A DNA stretch of 64,000 bases from Microdon myrmicae (GCA_963931805.1 OZ007497.1:63298211-63362210), one strand, 5' to 3'; counted from the first letter of the stretch, positions 45,491-57,906 are shown. The notes: generated from the sequence alone by a model not told the origin. Made by a program: numbers and translations.

Positions 45491-48400
45491 GTAAATTGTT
45501 TGAGTACAAATCATACGAGCACTAATTACTTGATTCATCGGAAGACGCTACCGGTACAATAGCAGCTCATATAGTAGCTGCTCGCTGCACAGTGGCACAT
45601 GGCCGTGTGGAAATAGTATATAGTATAAAAGATAGTTAAATTTGATAATCGTTGACTTCTATTCCGGAGCTCAAGATATGGTGTAGTATGTAGATATTTT
45701 TTTACATAAGGAATAGAAAATATCTGATCTATTTTCAGAGTGAAGGTGTTTCTTAATCCGCTTCTTTTGTTTACTTTTCAGGTACTCAAGAACGTTTCCC
45801 CCGTCCGTGGTAAAGGACGTTCAACCGGATCTTTAATTTCACAGTTACCCCAGAGCACTTCAACCCACCAGTGGTAAGGGGTGCTCGAAGCATATTCGTC
45901 TTCTCTTTTTGTCTAGGCTTAGGAAAGGTGTGTACCCACCACCGGTGCTAACAGATGCCCCGCGAGGGAAAAGAAGGGTAAATAGGTACCACGGAATATT
46001 GAACCGGTGGCACCCGGTCGAATTGGCGTTAGGGCTTAAAGCGAAAAGGTCCCTCTACATTTTGAATGCCGGTGAGTTTCTTTTGACTTTTCAGGGTAAC
46101 ATTTTTTACCAGCTGACGCAGAGAATTTATTTATTTTAATTACAGTCCACTACGATCGTTAAGGTTTTCGCAAACTGAGAGCTAGCCACCCGTCTTAAAC
46201 CATAGCATTTTTGGTACGTCGAGCCGGATCAACAACAATTTGGTCCTTTAGGAACGCCAGCAGTGTCACTAGACGCACTATTTCGAAGAATTTTTAGTTG
46301 TCATGGGGCCGTTTACGGGCTTTTAAAAACACACAACTTAAAAAAAAAAAACCGCACGTCTTTCGACCAAACCACCACAGGATCCACCTCATTACAAACT
46401 CTCCAGAGGAATTAAAGTTCACAAGCAAACAAATATTACTTCCTGACAAATGCCGCACCACGACTTATTTAACAAATTATGCAAAGAAAAAAGGCCAATC
46501 CACAAAAAGGACAGCACCGACATAGAAGAACGCCAAATGACAAACTTTCCCTTCACGAAAAAGTTTCCATTTTCAATTGGATGGATCCTTATTGAATCCG
46601 GGTGACGAAGATAGCGCTTTCTCTTTTTCGTTTTACTTTTTAATTTTTTTTTTTTCATTTTGTTAGATTCTTTTAAAATATTATCAAAACTCCGGCGTAA
46701 CTAGCAACATGAACATCAGGATACTGACTCAATATCAGGACAGTATTATGTTTCATTAAATTGCTTTTGCTGAACAACAAGGACCAACCCAAAGGACAAA
46801 CATAGCACAACAACTTCAGTGAAATGTTTTCCAGTTTCTGATTTTTTTTAATATTCTTCTTACGTAAAAAGTCCAGCTTTAATAGATGACCTTGATGAAC
46901 AGAGAAGGTGTGTCGGCAGGTCATAACGAATGAAAACGAAAGCATACTCCCATCAAAAGCGATCATTATCATGTGGTGCAGTCTGAAGCATTGGAATGGG
47001 GCGCAATTTACGGACTGTCTTTGTAAGCCAGATTGTTTATCAAGACTACTACTCTGCCTGGAAGGCAGAACACAATCTGCTACAAGGACGAAATCGTCAT
47101 AGAGGGACAACAAAACGTTGTAGCGAAATACAATATTCTATCTATCGACACAATCCTCGAGGGTGTAATAAAACGCCTTTGTCTAGCGCTGTAACGAGAT
47201 TAGAAACGAGATGTCCTTCCCAGCTTCGTTCAGTCATAAGAAAAAAAGTGTCTAGTGCAATCGGCGACAATGAGTCCTATCTCGGCGAAAGGTCAACTAG
47301 GAAGTGATACAAGCGACAAAAATAAAATGCCAACATTCCAATGTATGTGCGTTGCCATTAGCAAGATTTTATTCAGAGAAATTCAACGCGAGGACAAAAG
47401 TTTGAAAAGAAAATGGAGGTCAACAAAGTGTTTTTCGTTGTCCACATTCCGTGGCCGGAAGTGTCCCTTTTTATCACTCAACCAATGTGGATAGTAATAA
47501 ATTGGCCCTTTGAAAAGGGTTAAGCTTGTCTAACTAAGCTGGTGAATAATGAAGCTTGTTATGATGAGACAATTTACTTATCTCCGTAATTTCAAGGATA
47601 GATTCGAGATTCTTTAGAGGAGAACGCCTACAGCAGTCCATGGAGAACATCATTCGAATGCGGTGCTTGCCGATTTTTGTAAAGAAGAGGCTTCAATGGA
47701 ACAATGTAATGCGGTACTAATTTATGATACTTTAGTGATCTTAAGCTCAAGCAATGAGATTAATAGATACGGTATCATGATTAAGATCTGAGATTGGGTT
47801 TGTCAATTCAAATAAATCGTATTCGTAATTCCAAGGACTTAATTATATTTATGCTTACATCCACCGTAAGGTAATTACCAAATGAAATGGTATAACTCAA
47901 TGTTGGATATGGTATCTTCGGTTCACTGGTGAATCACCATGTACTTCACGCAAATATTAATATACACACATCTTTTTGGTTAAATTTATTATATTATGGT
48001 TACTAACACATATAAATTGTAATGTCTTCATAGCATTGGTTGTATATTATGGTTACATTTGTGTATTAAAATTATTTATGATTATGATTATATAATTATA
48101 CTAACACATTTAAATCGTAATGATTTTATAACACGTTGTGTTCAGAGCCCTAAGTGTAATTTTGGTTTTTCTTGATAGTAGGGACTAGAATCCCGACAAG
48201 AAAAGCATATCACATAACATCACATCACCACAACAGCGTATTGTTTTATTTATTTTTGTTTATCTCACACAATGGTGAATTAAATTTATTTCCGTATAAC
48301 CAACAAAGTTAAAAGGTAAATTCGAAATATTTTTAAACACAAAACGTTACAGAATTCATACAATTTAATTATTGAGGAAATTTCAACCAAATAAGCATGA

Positions 48401-48590
48401 TACTTGACTCTTGGCTTTATTTAATAATTATCGTTTCGACCGACGGGTTGATATTGACTTTAAACACGACCGTCTTCGTCGACGCTTTGTGGTCAACACG
48501 ATTTTCTTTTTCTACAAAAACATTAGTTTTTACACCGTAATAATTTCGTTTGACAGTTTAACATCAACTCTTTGTTTTCATAATAAGAAC
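45491..48590. other. Unassigned sequence
   Basis: Contains short open frames (45909-46139, 46673-47113 on minus, 46996-47307) without recognisable motifs. An imperfect TTATGGTTAC...ACACAT repeat occurs at 47990-48120. No gene can be supported. Confidence 0.3.
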
Positions 48591-49233
48591 GGAGATTAAG
48601 AGACTAGTAAGGAGACAGAGTTCGAGAGCACATGTGGTAAGCATAAAGTCGAAAGAGATGAGGAAAGAGCTCCTCCGTAACATTCGTGAGATGGGTTCGT
48701 TAGAGCCAAAAGAGGTGTAATGGGCAAGCAAGTAGAAGAAATTAAGATTCCGGAAGATATGGGGGTTTGTATGAAACGGAATGGAGGAGAGCAGGCGTGG
48801 TCAATTGATCGAACGTAAAAGTAGAGGGTGAATAAAGAGAATGTGGGCATGAATCTAACTATGTTTAGACTAATTAACTTGAGACGGCTTGCGTTTGGGG
48901 GCAGGATCGGAGGGTTTTCTTAATTGAATCCTTTGAAGGCAAAACATAGGAAACGACGTTGAATGCTCTCGAGCCTGCGAATGCGGGATATATGATAAAA
49001 GGACCAGACCTGACCAGCATATTCTAGCATAGGTTACGTAGAGCGATCAGGAAACATAAGGGTTAGAGAATTCTTTCGATCAGTAGAATTGACTTTAGTA
49101 TTATGCCATCAATATGTAAGAGGACGCCCAGGTCGCGAATCGATTCCACAGAAGTAATGGGTTTATTAAGTAGGAAATAGGGATGCGACAAGGAAAGGGT
49201 GCGCTTCCGTGAGAAGGTGCCTGAGTGGCATTT

Positions 49234-49368
49234 CATCATCATCATCGGCACTACAACCGGGAACCAGTCTTGGCCTTATTTAGCAAGTCCTGAGGCTTGT
49301 TAAATTTTCCATAATGATTTGTTTTTTCCGGGCAAGGTCATTAGTCTTGCGCCAGAGGCTCCCCGACA
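49234..49368 (-). mobile_element. 5'-truncated tRNA-Asp SINE inside a LINE
   Basis: Minus strand: begins GTCGGGGAGCCTCTGGCGC in the former T arm and continues through the body to the (GAT)n tail. An 11-bp duplication, GAGTGGCATTT, lies at 49223-49233 and 49369-49379. It is inserted in the LINE reverse-transcriptase sequence just before the TFSRKR block. Confidence 0.9.
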
Positions 49369-50015
49369 GAGTGGCATTTGATGGTGTATAATTCGAGGCT
49401 GACACCATACCAAAAATGTGTCGATGGCTATTTTAAGAAGTGAGAAATAAGGTGCAGAGCTGTTCATTTTGCAAAGTTTAGTGTTGTACTAATGTTTATA
49501 TCATTTATAATTAGTATACATAGGAGGTGACCAAGATAGTTTGTATAAATACAAGGGGACCAAGATGATTAGTTAGAAAGAATAGATTATTTAGGTAGCA
49601 TGAAATCCACTTAATCAGTAAGAGATGGAATCCAACTGAGATAATTTAAAGAGTTCGAGTTTGTAGAAAATGTTATCGAAGGGCTGACTGAAGTCGTGAT
49701 AACATCCAATTTTGTTCCAGTTATTAAAGGCACAAGGGGTGTCTGATGGCAATTCTACTATTGCAGATTGGTGGTGGTAGAGCTGCCAATGAGACAGCCG
49801 TGTTGACCGGGTGAAATAGTGGATTCGTAGCGGAAACATAGTGATTTATATAGACGCTTTCGAACCGTTTTGGAATGTGGGATAGTGTAGCAACAAGACG
49901 ATAGTTAGAAGCATCACATTTAGGTCGGTTTTTATGTAGGGTCGTGACAAAAGAGTTTTCCAAATGTTCAGGAATTCACCATGTGAAAGAGATAGATTAC
50001 AGATCATTGAGAGCC

Positions 50016-50017
<2 letters not shown>

Positions 50018-50063
<46 letters not shown>
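50018..50063. repeat. (GA)n microsatellite within LINE coding remnant
   Basis: About 22 GA dinucleotides. On the minus strand they read as an in-frame Ser-Leu run inside the LINE pre-RT region. Confidence 0.9.
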
Positions 50064-50067
<4 letters not shown>

Positions 50068-50420
50068 GAGGAGCATGCTTTTAAGGCAGTAGGGAGACTA
50101 TCTGGGTCGGGGCTGAATACATCCTTAAGTGTATATAATTTTATCTTCAACTTCGTGTTGCTAAATAACTTGAGAAATGAAAGGGCTAAAGAAGAAGTCT
50201 GGCAGGTATTTGAAATAGGAAGGGTCAAGCTTTAAAGAGTTTACGTTGCGATTATTAAATGTTGGACGGCACTTTATTACTTCAGAATGTGAATATTGTG
50301 ATACCAAGCAAATTGTGTTTACACAAGCGTTCAAAGATGTTTTTGTATATCGTTTCCACATAATTGCTTGCTTTATGTGGTAGCAACACAGAGGTTTTCC
50401 CAGAAGTTATTATTTGAACT

Positions 50421-50540
50421 TGGCGCAAGACTAATGACCTTGCTTGGAAAAACAAATTGTCATGGAAAATTTAACAAGCCTGAGGACTATCTAAATAAGG
50501 CCAAGACCGGTTCCCGGTTGTAGTGCCGATGATTATGATG
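50421..50540 (+). mobile_element. 5'-truncated tRNA-Asp SINE
   Basis: Lacks the tRNA-like head; starts TGGCGCAAGACTAATGACC and ends GGTTGTAGTGCCGATGATTATG. Perfect 12-bp duplication ATTATTTGAACT at 50409-50420 and 50541-50552. Confidence 0.9.
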
Positions 50541-50954
50541 ATTATTTGAACTCTATAACTTCTTTGCATGTTTTTGCAATGCAGTTTTCATGCTATTTTA
50601 TATATACCCATAAATGATTTGGTGTATTGATTAATCAGAAATTAACCAACACAGAATTCATTCGAAGTGAATCCCAACATTGTGGGAGACGACTCTAATA
50701 GGTACGTATTTGAGGATGTTCATTTTTGTGTGTAACGATTTGCTACTTATGTGTAGAAAAGGCCGTCAGTATCATTGATGTTGGCGAGTCAGTGATCAGT
50801 CTAAAAGCAGAAATGAACGCGTTAAGAACCCCAAATAATATACTAGTTTTATGACCAATCTCAATTATCACACTCCACTCCACATGGTGGAACAAATATA
50901 CCCGTCAAATACACGCCGGTTTGATTCTGTTCATTAATAAAATTAAATTGTATT

Positions 50955-52315
50955 TTTTTGCTAGTGAGGTTGCAGAAAGATATGATGAAGTCAACTCAGA
51001 AAGATACGCGACGATTCGGAAAGAGGCACCGAGACCTTTCAAACGCAAAAACGCTAATGGGGGGAGAGTCAGATTGAAAAAATCCTAGAAAATGTAAGAG
51101 CAAAGAACATCAGAGGTATGTATGCCGGCATAAATTCAATTAGAAATGACTACCGAGGGAGAGCCATAATAATTCGAGAGGCAAACGGCTGTCTGGTCAC
51201 AGAAACAAACAATATCGTCACAATATGGAAGCAGCACTTAGAAAATCTGCTCAATATACGCACCAATAAACCACAAATAAATGCATCACACGTACAAACA
51301 GCCGAGCCTCAGATCACAGAGTCCTCTTTCAACGAAGTTGTAGACGCAATAAATCGATTGAAAAACAACAAGGCTCCGGGAGTCGATTGCATACTGACAG
51401 AGCTTATGAAGTATGGAGGAGAGGCAACCGCTCGAAAGATCCACCCACTGATCAAAACAGTATGGAAGAATGGAAATCCTCAATAGCCATGCCCATCGGC
51501 AAAAAAGGCGACAGATCTGACTGTGAGGATTACAGTGGAATATCATTGATCCCAACCACATACAAAATACTAACAAATGTCATGACGAGAGTAACACCGT
51601 ACGCAGTAGAAATATTGGGAGACTACCAACTCGGATTCCATAGGAACCGATCAACGAGCATCCAAATTTTTACGGTAAGAGAATTCTGGAAAAGAAGTGG
51701 GAATATAGAGAGACGGTTCACCAACTGTTCGTTGACTTCAAAAAAGCGTACGACTCAGCCGCAAGGCAAGGACTTTACCATATATACCGGTTGAGGTGGG
51801 AGTCCCGAAAAAGTATGCCGGCGTCATTCAAATCTGCATGAACGAAAACAAAGGGCGAGTTAGCATAGAAAACTACCTCTCAGAACCATTTGAAATCCGG
51901 GACGGACTAAAACAGGGGAATGGCTTCTCACCATGTCTTTTTAACCTTGTGCTCGAGTATGTCATCAGAAGGGTATTAGACGACAACACGGCCGGATCAT
52001 CCCTGAATGAGGTCACACAAGTGCTCGCATATGCGGATGATATCGCCGTTTTGGGCACTAATCTAGAAACTGTTGGTATAGAATGGCAAACGATAGGACC
52101 GTGCGTAGAATTCTTGACGGAAGACCACTGAAAAAAAAAAAAAAAAAACACCGATCGGACGAACACAACGGAGATGGAAGGACAATGTAAGGTTTAATCT
52201 TGAGGAGATCGGATCAAATGGTCAAGCGTAGAAGGAGACTGCACAGGACAGGGAGAGATGGCGCAGCCAAGTCAATTAGGTCATGAACTTCCGGGTTCAT
52301 ACAGTCTATTAAATA
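50955..52315 (+). pseudogene. RTE-like LINE with internal deletion
   Basis: Starts in the region between endonuclease and RT (ERYDEVNSERYATIRKE near 50970-51020). A linker with RLKNNKAPGVDCILTELMKYGGE follows (51354-51425). RT blocks come next: SIAMPIGKKGDRSDCEDYSGISLI, GDYQLGFHRNRSTSIQIF, a DFKKAYDS-like block in another frame near 51735, GLKQGNGFSPCLFNLVLE and AYADDIAVLG (52027-52056). Directly after YADD it jumps to the C-terminal region (NDRTVRRILDGRP-like, then RWKDNVRFNLEEIGSNG), so the thumb region is deleted. There are at least three frameshifts. The 3' end merges into an AATAGT repeat. Confidence 0.85.
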
Positions 52316-52672
52316 GTAATAGTAAATAGTAATAGTAATTGTAAATAGTAATAGTAATAGTAAATAGTAATAGTAAATAGTAATAGTAAATAGTAGTAGT
52401 AAATAGCAATAGTAATAGTAAATAGTAATAGTAATAGTAAATAGTAATAGTAAATAGTAAGAGTAATAGTAAATAGTAATAGTAAAAAGAATAGTAAATA
52501 GTAATAGTAAATAGTAATAGTAAATAGTAATAGCAAATAGTAATAGTAAATAGTAAATAGTAATAGTAATAGTAAATAGTAATAGTAAATAGTAAATAGT
52601 AATAGTAATAGTAAATAGTAATAGTAAATAGTAAATAGTAATAGTAATAGTAAATAGTAATAGTAAATAGTA
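52310..52672. repeat. (AATAGT)n-type microsatellite from a LINE tail
   Basis: About 360 bp of AATAGTAATAGTA units immediately following TTCATACAGTCTATTAAATAGT of the RTE-like LINE. The related LINE end at 11335-11352 reads TACAGGCCAATAAATAGTATG, so AATAGT is the native tail unit that has expanded. Long Tyr/Leu-rich frames on the minus strand are artefacts of the repeat. Confidence 0.9.
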
Positions 52673-52889
52673 ACAACACTTGGCAGGTAACTCAGATGAC
52701 GTGTGTGCAGATGTGGTGGCGCTTGTACAAATAAGATGGCGTCTGTACAAATAGATGGATGCCCGATAAATCTGGCATGGTATATTACAAACCGAAAAAA
52801 AAAATCAGATGGAATTCTACACGCGAAAGAAAGACTATACACTTATACATTATTTTTATAATATAAATGTGCATACCTCTTATAACTAT

Positions 52890-53093
52890 CATCATCATCA
52901 TCATCGGCACTACAACCGGGAACCGGTCTTGGCCTTATTTAGCAAGTCCTGAGGCTTGTTAAATTTTCCATAATGATTTGTTTTTTCCGGGCAAGGTCAT
53001 TAGTCTTGCGTCAGAGGCTCCCCGACGGGGAATCGAACCCCGGTCTCCCGCATGACAGGCGGGTATACTAACCAGTATACTATTGAGGAGCAT
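52890..53093 (-). mobile_element. tRNA-Asp-derived SINE, full length
   Basis: Minus strand: starts at TGCTCCTCAATAGTATACTGG and runs through the GTC anticodon arm and an intact B box (GGTTCGATTCC). The shared body and (GAT)n tail follow. Perfect 12-bp duplication TCTTATAACTAT at 52878-52889 and 53094-53105. The best-preserved 3' half of the tRNA-like head in the window. Confidence 0.92.
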
Positions 53094-53105
53094 TCTTATA
53101 ACTAT

Positions 53106-55550
53106 GAAACGATGTAATTTTCAGAATAATATCGAAACATATTGAAAAAGGAGCATGGACCTATTTCAGCAAAATAGTTATTGGAAAGGGTTCATTGTTG
53201 GTTAAAAATATCTCAAGTTCGCAGTCGTATTCTACACTCTTGTGGTATAGGTGGAGAACTTTTAATTCAACTGCCATACAGTGGGGAAGGGTTCGCTTAA
53301 CCATCTTCCCGACCCTCTATTCTTTCAGTATCTCATAGTCCTATTTAAATTCGCACCGCTCTTTGACATTAGGCTGTGTGTGTTTTACTCTCAGTTTCTT
53401 ATCAGAACAGTAACTTCTGCTGTAATTTTTTTCAGGGTGCATTATCACAGTTGAAAGTATTCTATACCATCAAATATTCCCCTGTCCAGATATTCTAATT
53501 GGTGGCTACGCCCCCATTCACTTTAAAATACTGTTAATTAGAGAAGAGTTTTTCAGCTGAAGAACAAGAGCATGGAGTTCTACTCGTGATCGTGCCTTCC
53601 CTTTTATTAAAGTCTTCAGTACCAAGGTGCATTGATAATTTTTGTTCTCCTTTATAAAATTTCTTTTGAGCGGATGTGATATTAAAAAAAAATCTCGCAA
53701 ATACCTTTTATGCAGCTGGTGAAATTGATTATACATCATAGGTGCCTTTCATTATGTTCTACTAGTCAAGCTTGACACTAGATCACAAAGCACAACACAG
53801 TGCACAACCCTCTGCCTCGAACGGATTTTCATAAGCTAGTGTATATTCGGTAGAAGAGTTCACCTAGATGTAGTAATCCTTTAACTCGACGAACAACTAA
53901 ATCATTTCAATTTAACTCTTGTAAACGCCACCAGCCAATCCAATGTTCTTATGTTAACAAGCCCAACATTACCTCGCCGGTTGCTTCGTTATGCATCGAG
54001 CGTTAAATTGCAACAAAGTTTTCATTGTAGCAACTGGCATTTTGGTTTTATCCGTTTCTAGGATCACCTAAACCGAACGAAATTCAAACTGCAGCTGCAA
54101 GCACCAGCAGAGCCATTGTTGTTCGGCTCACAACCCTGCAAGCATATTTGGCTAAAAACCACACGGGTGTATCGTCCAAAGAACAACACATTGTTCGTAC
54201 AGCGAACGCAAGGCGCTAGTCTCCCAAAACAACATGCCAAATTAATTTTCTACTCAGGTTCTTGCCATGCATGGCTTCAACCCCTACATGGCGACGGTTT
54301 GGGCTTATATGCATGTAAAACCAATACGGTTTTGTTATAGTGAATGCTATAAGGACCTGTTAATTGGATTACCTCCAAGGCTGAGGGGTACCAACTGAAT
54401 TGATTATCTAAGATAGTACGGGTACGCACGCCATCTGTCGGTTTTTTGGTATTGTATCGGTGAAAGAAAAATTGCGCACGCAAAAAACCTCGGAGTGGAG
54501 TCATTGGCCTTTTCATGATTTATGATGGCGCGAATTTTTAGAAGAACAAATGTTGCAGGATATCCTACCGACATTGTCGAGTGTTTTTACTACCTACAAA
54601 TTAAATTCAAATAAATAACGACTTCCGACCGTCAGTTGGTCTCGCACGCCCTGATAGACCGTTTTAAATAGTTTTTTGAATTAAGTTGGCCTGTGTGTTT
54701 GTGGTGCGAGTAGTAATTCATTAGTTAGGACACGAACATCAGCTGCCATGCCGGAAAATTAAATTAAAACCTAATTAATTTATTTACATTCATTTTAGTG
54801 TCAGGATTGTCGAAAGCTTGAATTCATTTGCTAGGCCTGAGTGGCATCATATGGCTTTCGTAAATGAGGTTTTCGGGGGCGGTGTGTTGGAGTGTCTGAA
54901 ATGGATCTGACGCCAAGTGTTGTAAACAGTGCGGAGGACATAATCCTTTTGTTTGAATTTCAATTATAGTTAACGACTTGCCATTAAACAAGTGATTTAT
55001 AGTTTTAAAGGTGCTTTCCGGAGACGTTATACGGCTTTGTGGATTATTAATACAATTAATTGCTGCCTATATTCTCTAGGCAGTTGTTCAAAATTTTTCG
55101 AGTGAACTCTTGATATGATGTCAGCCGTTATCTTTTGTGTTACAGTGCCATTTAATTACAAATGTTTAATTTCCAGATTTTGTAAAATTTGGGTTTAGCT
55201 TTTATTGGTTTTGGTTTGATGTGTTTTCAACTGCGCCAGTAATCTATTCACAACAGTAAAATTGGTTTTAATGTTGAGAAGTGGGAACTTCCGCATGTTT
55301 GGATCCAACGCATTTCCTTCCAATTGTATTGGTGTCAAAAGATAAATTAGTTTTTAATGACCTATCAGAAGAAATTTCGAGATAATAGAATACACCTATC
55401 AGTGGATAAGGCAAGGAAAACGAAGAAGATGAATGCCGAACTGCATAGATTTTGACCATTTGCAAGAAACAAGTTTGTTAAGAAGTCACCGACATCCATT
55501 TATCTACCATATATTCTAGGGGAAAGTCGTACGGTTTAGGAAGTTAGAGA
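53106..55550. other. Unassigned sequence
   Basis: Short frames only (53518-53739, 54116-54340), no motif. No repeat family recognised. Confidence 0.35.
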
Positions 55551-55555
55551 TGCAG

Positions 55556-55647
55556 ATAAAGAGAGAGAGACAGACAGTGATAGGGAGGGAGAGAAAGAGA
55601 GGGAGACAGAGAGACAGAGAGAGAGAGGAATATATATATATATATAT
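55556..55647. repeat. GA-rich and (TA)n simple repeats
   Basis: Interrupted GAGA/GACA tract to 55626, followed by TATATATA up to the first base of the next LTR. Confidence 0.85.
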
Positions 55648-55941
55648 TGTGACGTATATGATAATCAGTACTAGAATATTCGAGAAAGTCCGAAACAAAT
55701 TACTAGAGTATTCTAGAAAGTAATGGAAAACTGGAACATTCAAGACTATGGAACGGGCGGAAACGAAACACCGAATCAGAATGAGGAAACGGCATAAATA
55801 CGTCGAACATAGATCATGGAGACAAGTAAGTAAGTGTTACATTTATTCAAATCTAATGTAAGTGTTACATTTATTCAAAATCGATTTAACGGCTCTTATT
55901 TATTAAAAATAATAAATCCAGCGAACCCTAAGCTCGCAACA
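55648..55941 (+). repeat. 5' LTR, 294 bp
   Basis: Starts TGTGACGTATATGATAATC and ends CTAAGCTCGCAACA, two bases before the primer-binding site. It contains AATAAATCC near 55910 as a possible polyadenylation signal and a 31-bp duplication (GTAAGTGTTACATTTATTCA) at about 55830-55880. Confidence 0.75.
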
Positions 55942-55943
55942 AG

Positions 55944-55962
55944 TGGTGTCAGAAGTGGGATT
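55944..55962 (+). other. Primer-binding site, tRNA-Leu type
   Basis: TGGTGTCAGAAGTGGGATT is the exact complement of the 3' end of eukaryotic tRNA-Leu(CAG) including CCA, as I recall that tRNA. Reverse transcription would start here. Confidence 0.75.
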
Positions 55963-56006
55963 AATTATTGGTGAAGTAATTAAGTCTGTGAAAGTGTGTT
56001 GTGATT

Positions 56007-57180
56007 ATGTCAGATCAACATTTGGAGAATTTTCGCGTTCCTGGGTTGAAGAAGGAACTTCAGGACCGGAATCTGCATAGCAGAGGACAAAGCAAATTCT
56101 TCGACAGCGTCTGCAAGCAGCAATGGAGGAAGAAGGTATTGATGTCGACACATATGATTTTACTATTGGGCCAGAATGCCCGGATGGAGAACAAACAGCG
56201 AGTCAAGATGGTGCCAATGTGACGGAGTTCGCCACAGTTGGACATTTCGGAGATGTTCAGGATGATGATGATAAAATTGGACGCGCAAGCTACAGACATT
56301 AACACAAAATTGGACGCGCGAGCTGCAGATGTTAATGCAAAATTGGATGCCCAAACACAGTGGATGAAATGTAATTTTCAACACTTTAAGGAAGAAATTC
56401 AGTCAAAAATTCGATACAAAGTAGAAAATCTAGATCTAAAAGTCACCGATGAAATAATGCAAATCGAAAAGAGACTTGATTGTGTTGAGAGAAATAAGAC
56501 ATCGCCTAGCAATCAACATGACCATAAAGGTACTAGAATGCAACCGCCAACCTTCGATGGAACGGGACCCTTCCCCGTATTTATACGTCAATTTGACGCC
56601 GCGGCCAATTATAATAAGTGGTCGGATGAGCAAAAGTCAACATCACTAATCTTGTCACTCCGCGGGGCGGCTGAGAATTGCTACAAACCATACCAGCAGA
56701 GAAGCAAACAGATTTCCAAGCGGTAAGAGACGGCCTTGAAGCTAGGTATGGAGACAACCACATGCAGCAGGTCTACCGCATGCAACCGCGGAGCAGAACG
56801 CAGAAACCTGGAGAAAATCTTCAACACTTACAGGCAGACATTGAGCGACTGGCAAACTTATCTTATTCAAACATGTCTAGGGAATTTCTGAATGAGGTAG
56901 CAATGGATGCATTTATAAACACACTCCAAGATCGGGACTTGCAACAGGCCGTTCGTTTGGCCGGAAAGAAGATGATTAATGAAATACGGGCGTTCGCATT
57001 GGCATATAAATCTGCTAAACTGGCTACCAGGAGTACATATAGACTCCGAGAAACGTCCGTCGAGGAATGTTCCTACCAAAGAATTGGTCATGTACAACGG
57101 AGAACCCCGAGATCTAATATGAAGTGTTGGACATGCGGCGAAGTCGGCCACATCTCTGTTGACTGTAGAAAACGTCGACG
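56007..57180 (+). pseudogene. mdg1-like gag, frameshifted
   Basis: The ATG at 56007 opens a SAP-like N-terminal motif (FRVPGLKKELQDRNL) that continues in another frame (LRQRLQAAMEEEGID). From 56238 a coiled coil with 33-bp repeats (KLDAQATDINT, KLDARAADVNA) leads to the capsid-like part (PPTFDGTGPFPVFIRQFDAA). Another frameshift near 56690 continues into LEARYGDNHMQQVY and GENLQHLQADIERLANLSY. The nucleocapsid knuckle CWTCGEVGHISVDC lies at 57125-57166. Three frameshifts make it non-functional. This protein would package element RNA in the cytoplasm. Confidence 0.75.
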
Positions 57181-57906
57181 AATGAATGAAACATCAAGTG
57201 AAAATTGTTGTTCATGCGCTAATCACAAGAGAAGCCTTCAGCGTGATTCATACTTGGAGAGCACCATGACCGAATCTAAGTCCTTGCATCCACAGATAAT
57301 TGCTCTTAAGACCAGCCGAGAAAAGGTCACCGAGGAGAACAATCGCTTATCAACTGATTTAGCAGAGAGGCAAGCTGAAATTTTGACCCTAAAGCGTCGC
57401 CTTCAGCATTCGGAAGTAGAAATCGATCATTTAAAGCAAGAGGCGTACGACCTTCGAAATGTACAAGTAGAAGTACTAGATGGGTGGACGAGTGATGCTA
57501 TACACGCAGCTCAACTTCAGGATGAAGATATGTCGCTAATCCTTGAACACAAAGAAAAGAACGAACGGCCAACTTGGAACAATATTTCCGACAAGAGTGG
57601 AACATTTAAGGCATATCGGGCACAATGGAATTCCTTGCTGGTGGAAGATGAAATTCTACAGCGTAAATGGGAAGCCGCGGACGGAAAATCCCATCGAATG
57701 CAGATTCTAGTCCCACCATCAAAAGTGAAGGATGTACTAACAAATACATGTTGGTCATCATGGATTACTTCAGCAAGTGGGTGGAAGTTCTTTCAATTCC
57801 AAACCAAGAAGCAACAACCGTCATTGAGCAGTTTTGTAATGCTCCAAAAACCCCAACCACACTTTTCCCCCATTCCTACATCCAAATCCCAGCTATAATA
57901 CGCTAA
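57181..57906 (+). pseudogene. Pol remnant fused to gag (linker plus integrase piece)
   Basis: After the zinc knuckle the same frame continues through a coiled-coil-like segment. It then has ILEHKEKNERPTWNNISDKS and AYRAQWNSLLVEDEILQRKWE (about 57540-57675), typical of the stretch between RNase H and integrase in gypsy elements. The frame then shifts, and YMLVIMDYFSKWVEV (from about 57745) marks the first catalytic Asp region of integrase. The two joins show that pol was deleted in at least two places. The remainder, to about 58386, has no recognisable motif. Confidence 0.7.

Larger units (their letters stand above)
48590..50250 (-). pseudogene. Jockey/CR1-like LINE reverse transcriptase, decayed
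   Basis: High to low: a pre-RT segment with DPDSLPTALKAC (about 50100-50065), then NSFVTTLHKNRPKCDASNYRLVATLS with RFE (49960-49860). Next is a degenerate block A with HDFSQPFDNIFYKLELF (about 49700-49640). After a badly decayed core come KCHSGTFSRKRTLSLSHPYFL and SIRDLGVLLHIDG (49240-49100), a QRRFLCFA block (about 48970-48940), and a C-terminal frame (48850-48596). It shares KCHSxTFSxKR with the fragment at 1-1167. A (GA)n tract and a SINE interrupt it. Confidence 0.75.

Noticed and set aside
45909..46139. 76-codon frame with Arg/Lys-rich start
   Set aside because: No recognisable domain or context; could be chance.
52214..52842. Long minus-strand frames rich in Tyr and Leu
   Set aside because: They are translations of the AATAGT repeat and have no biased codon structure beyond it.
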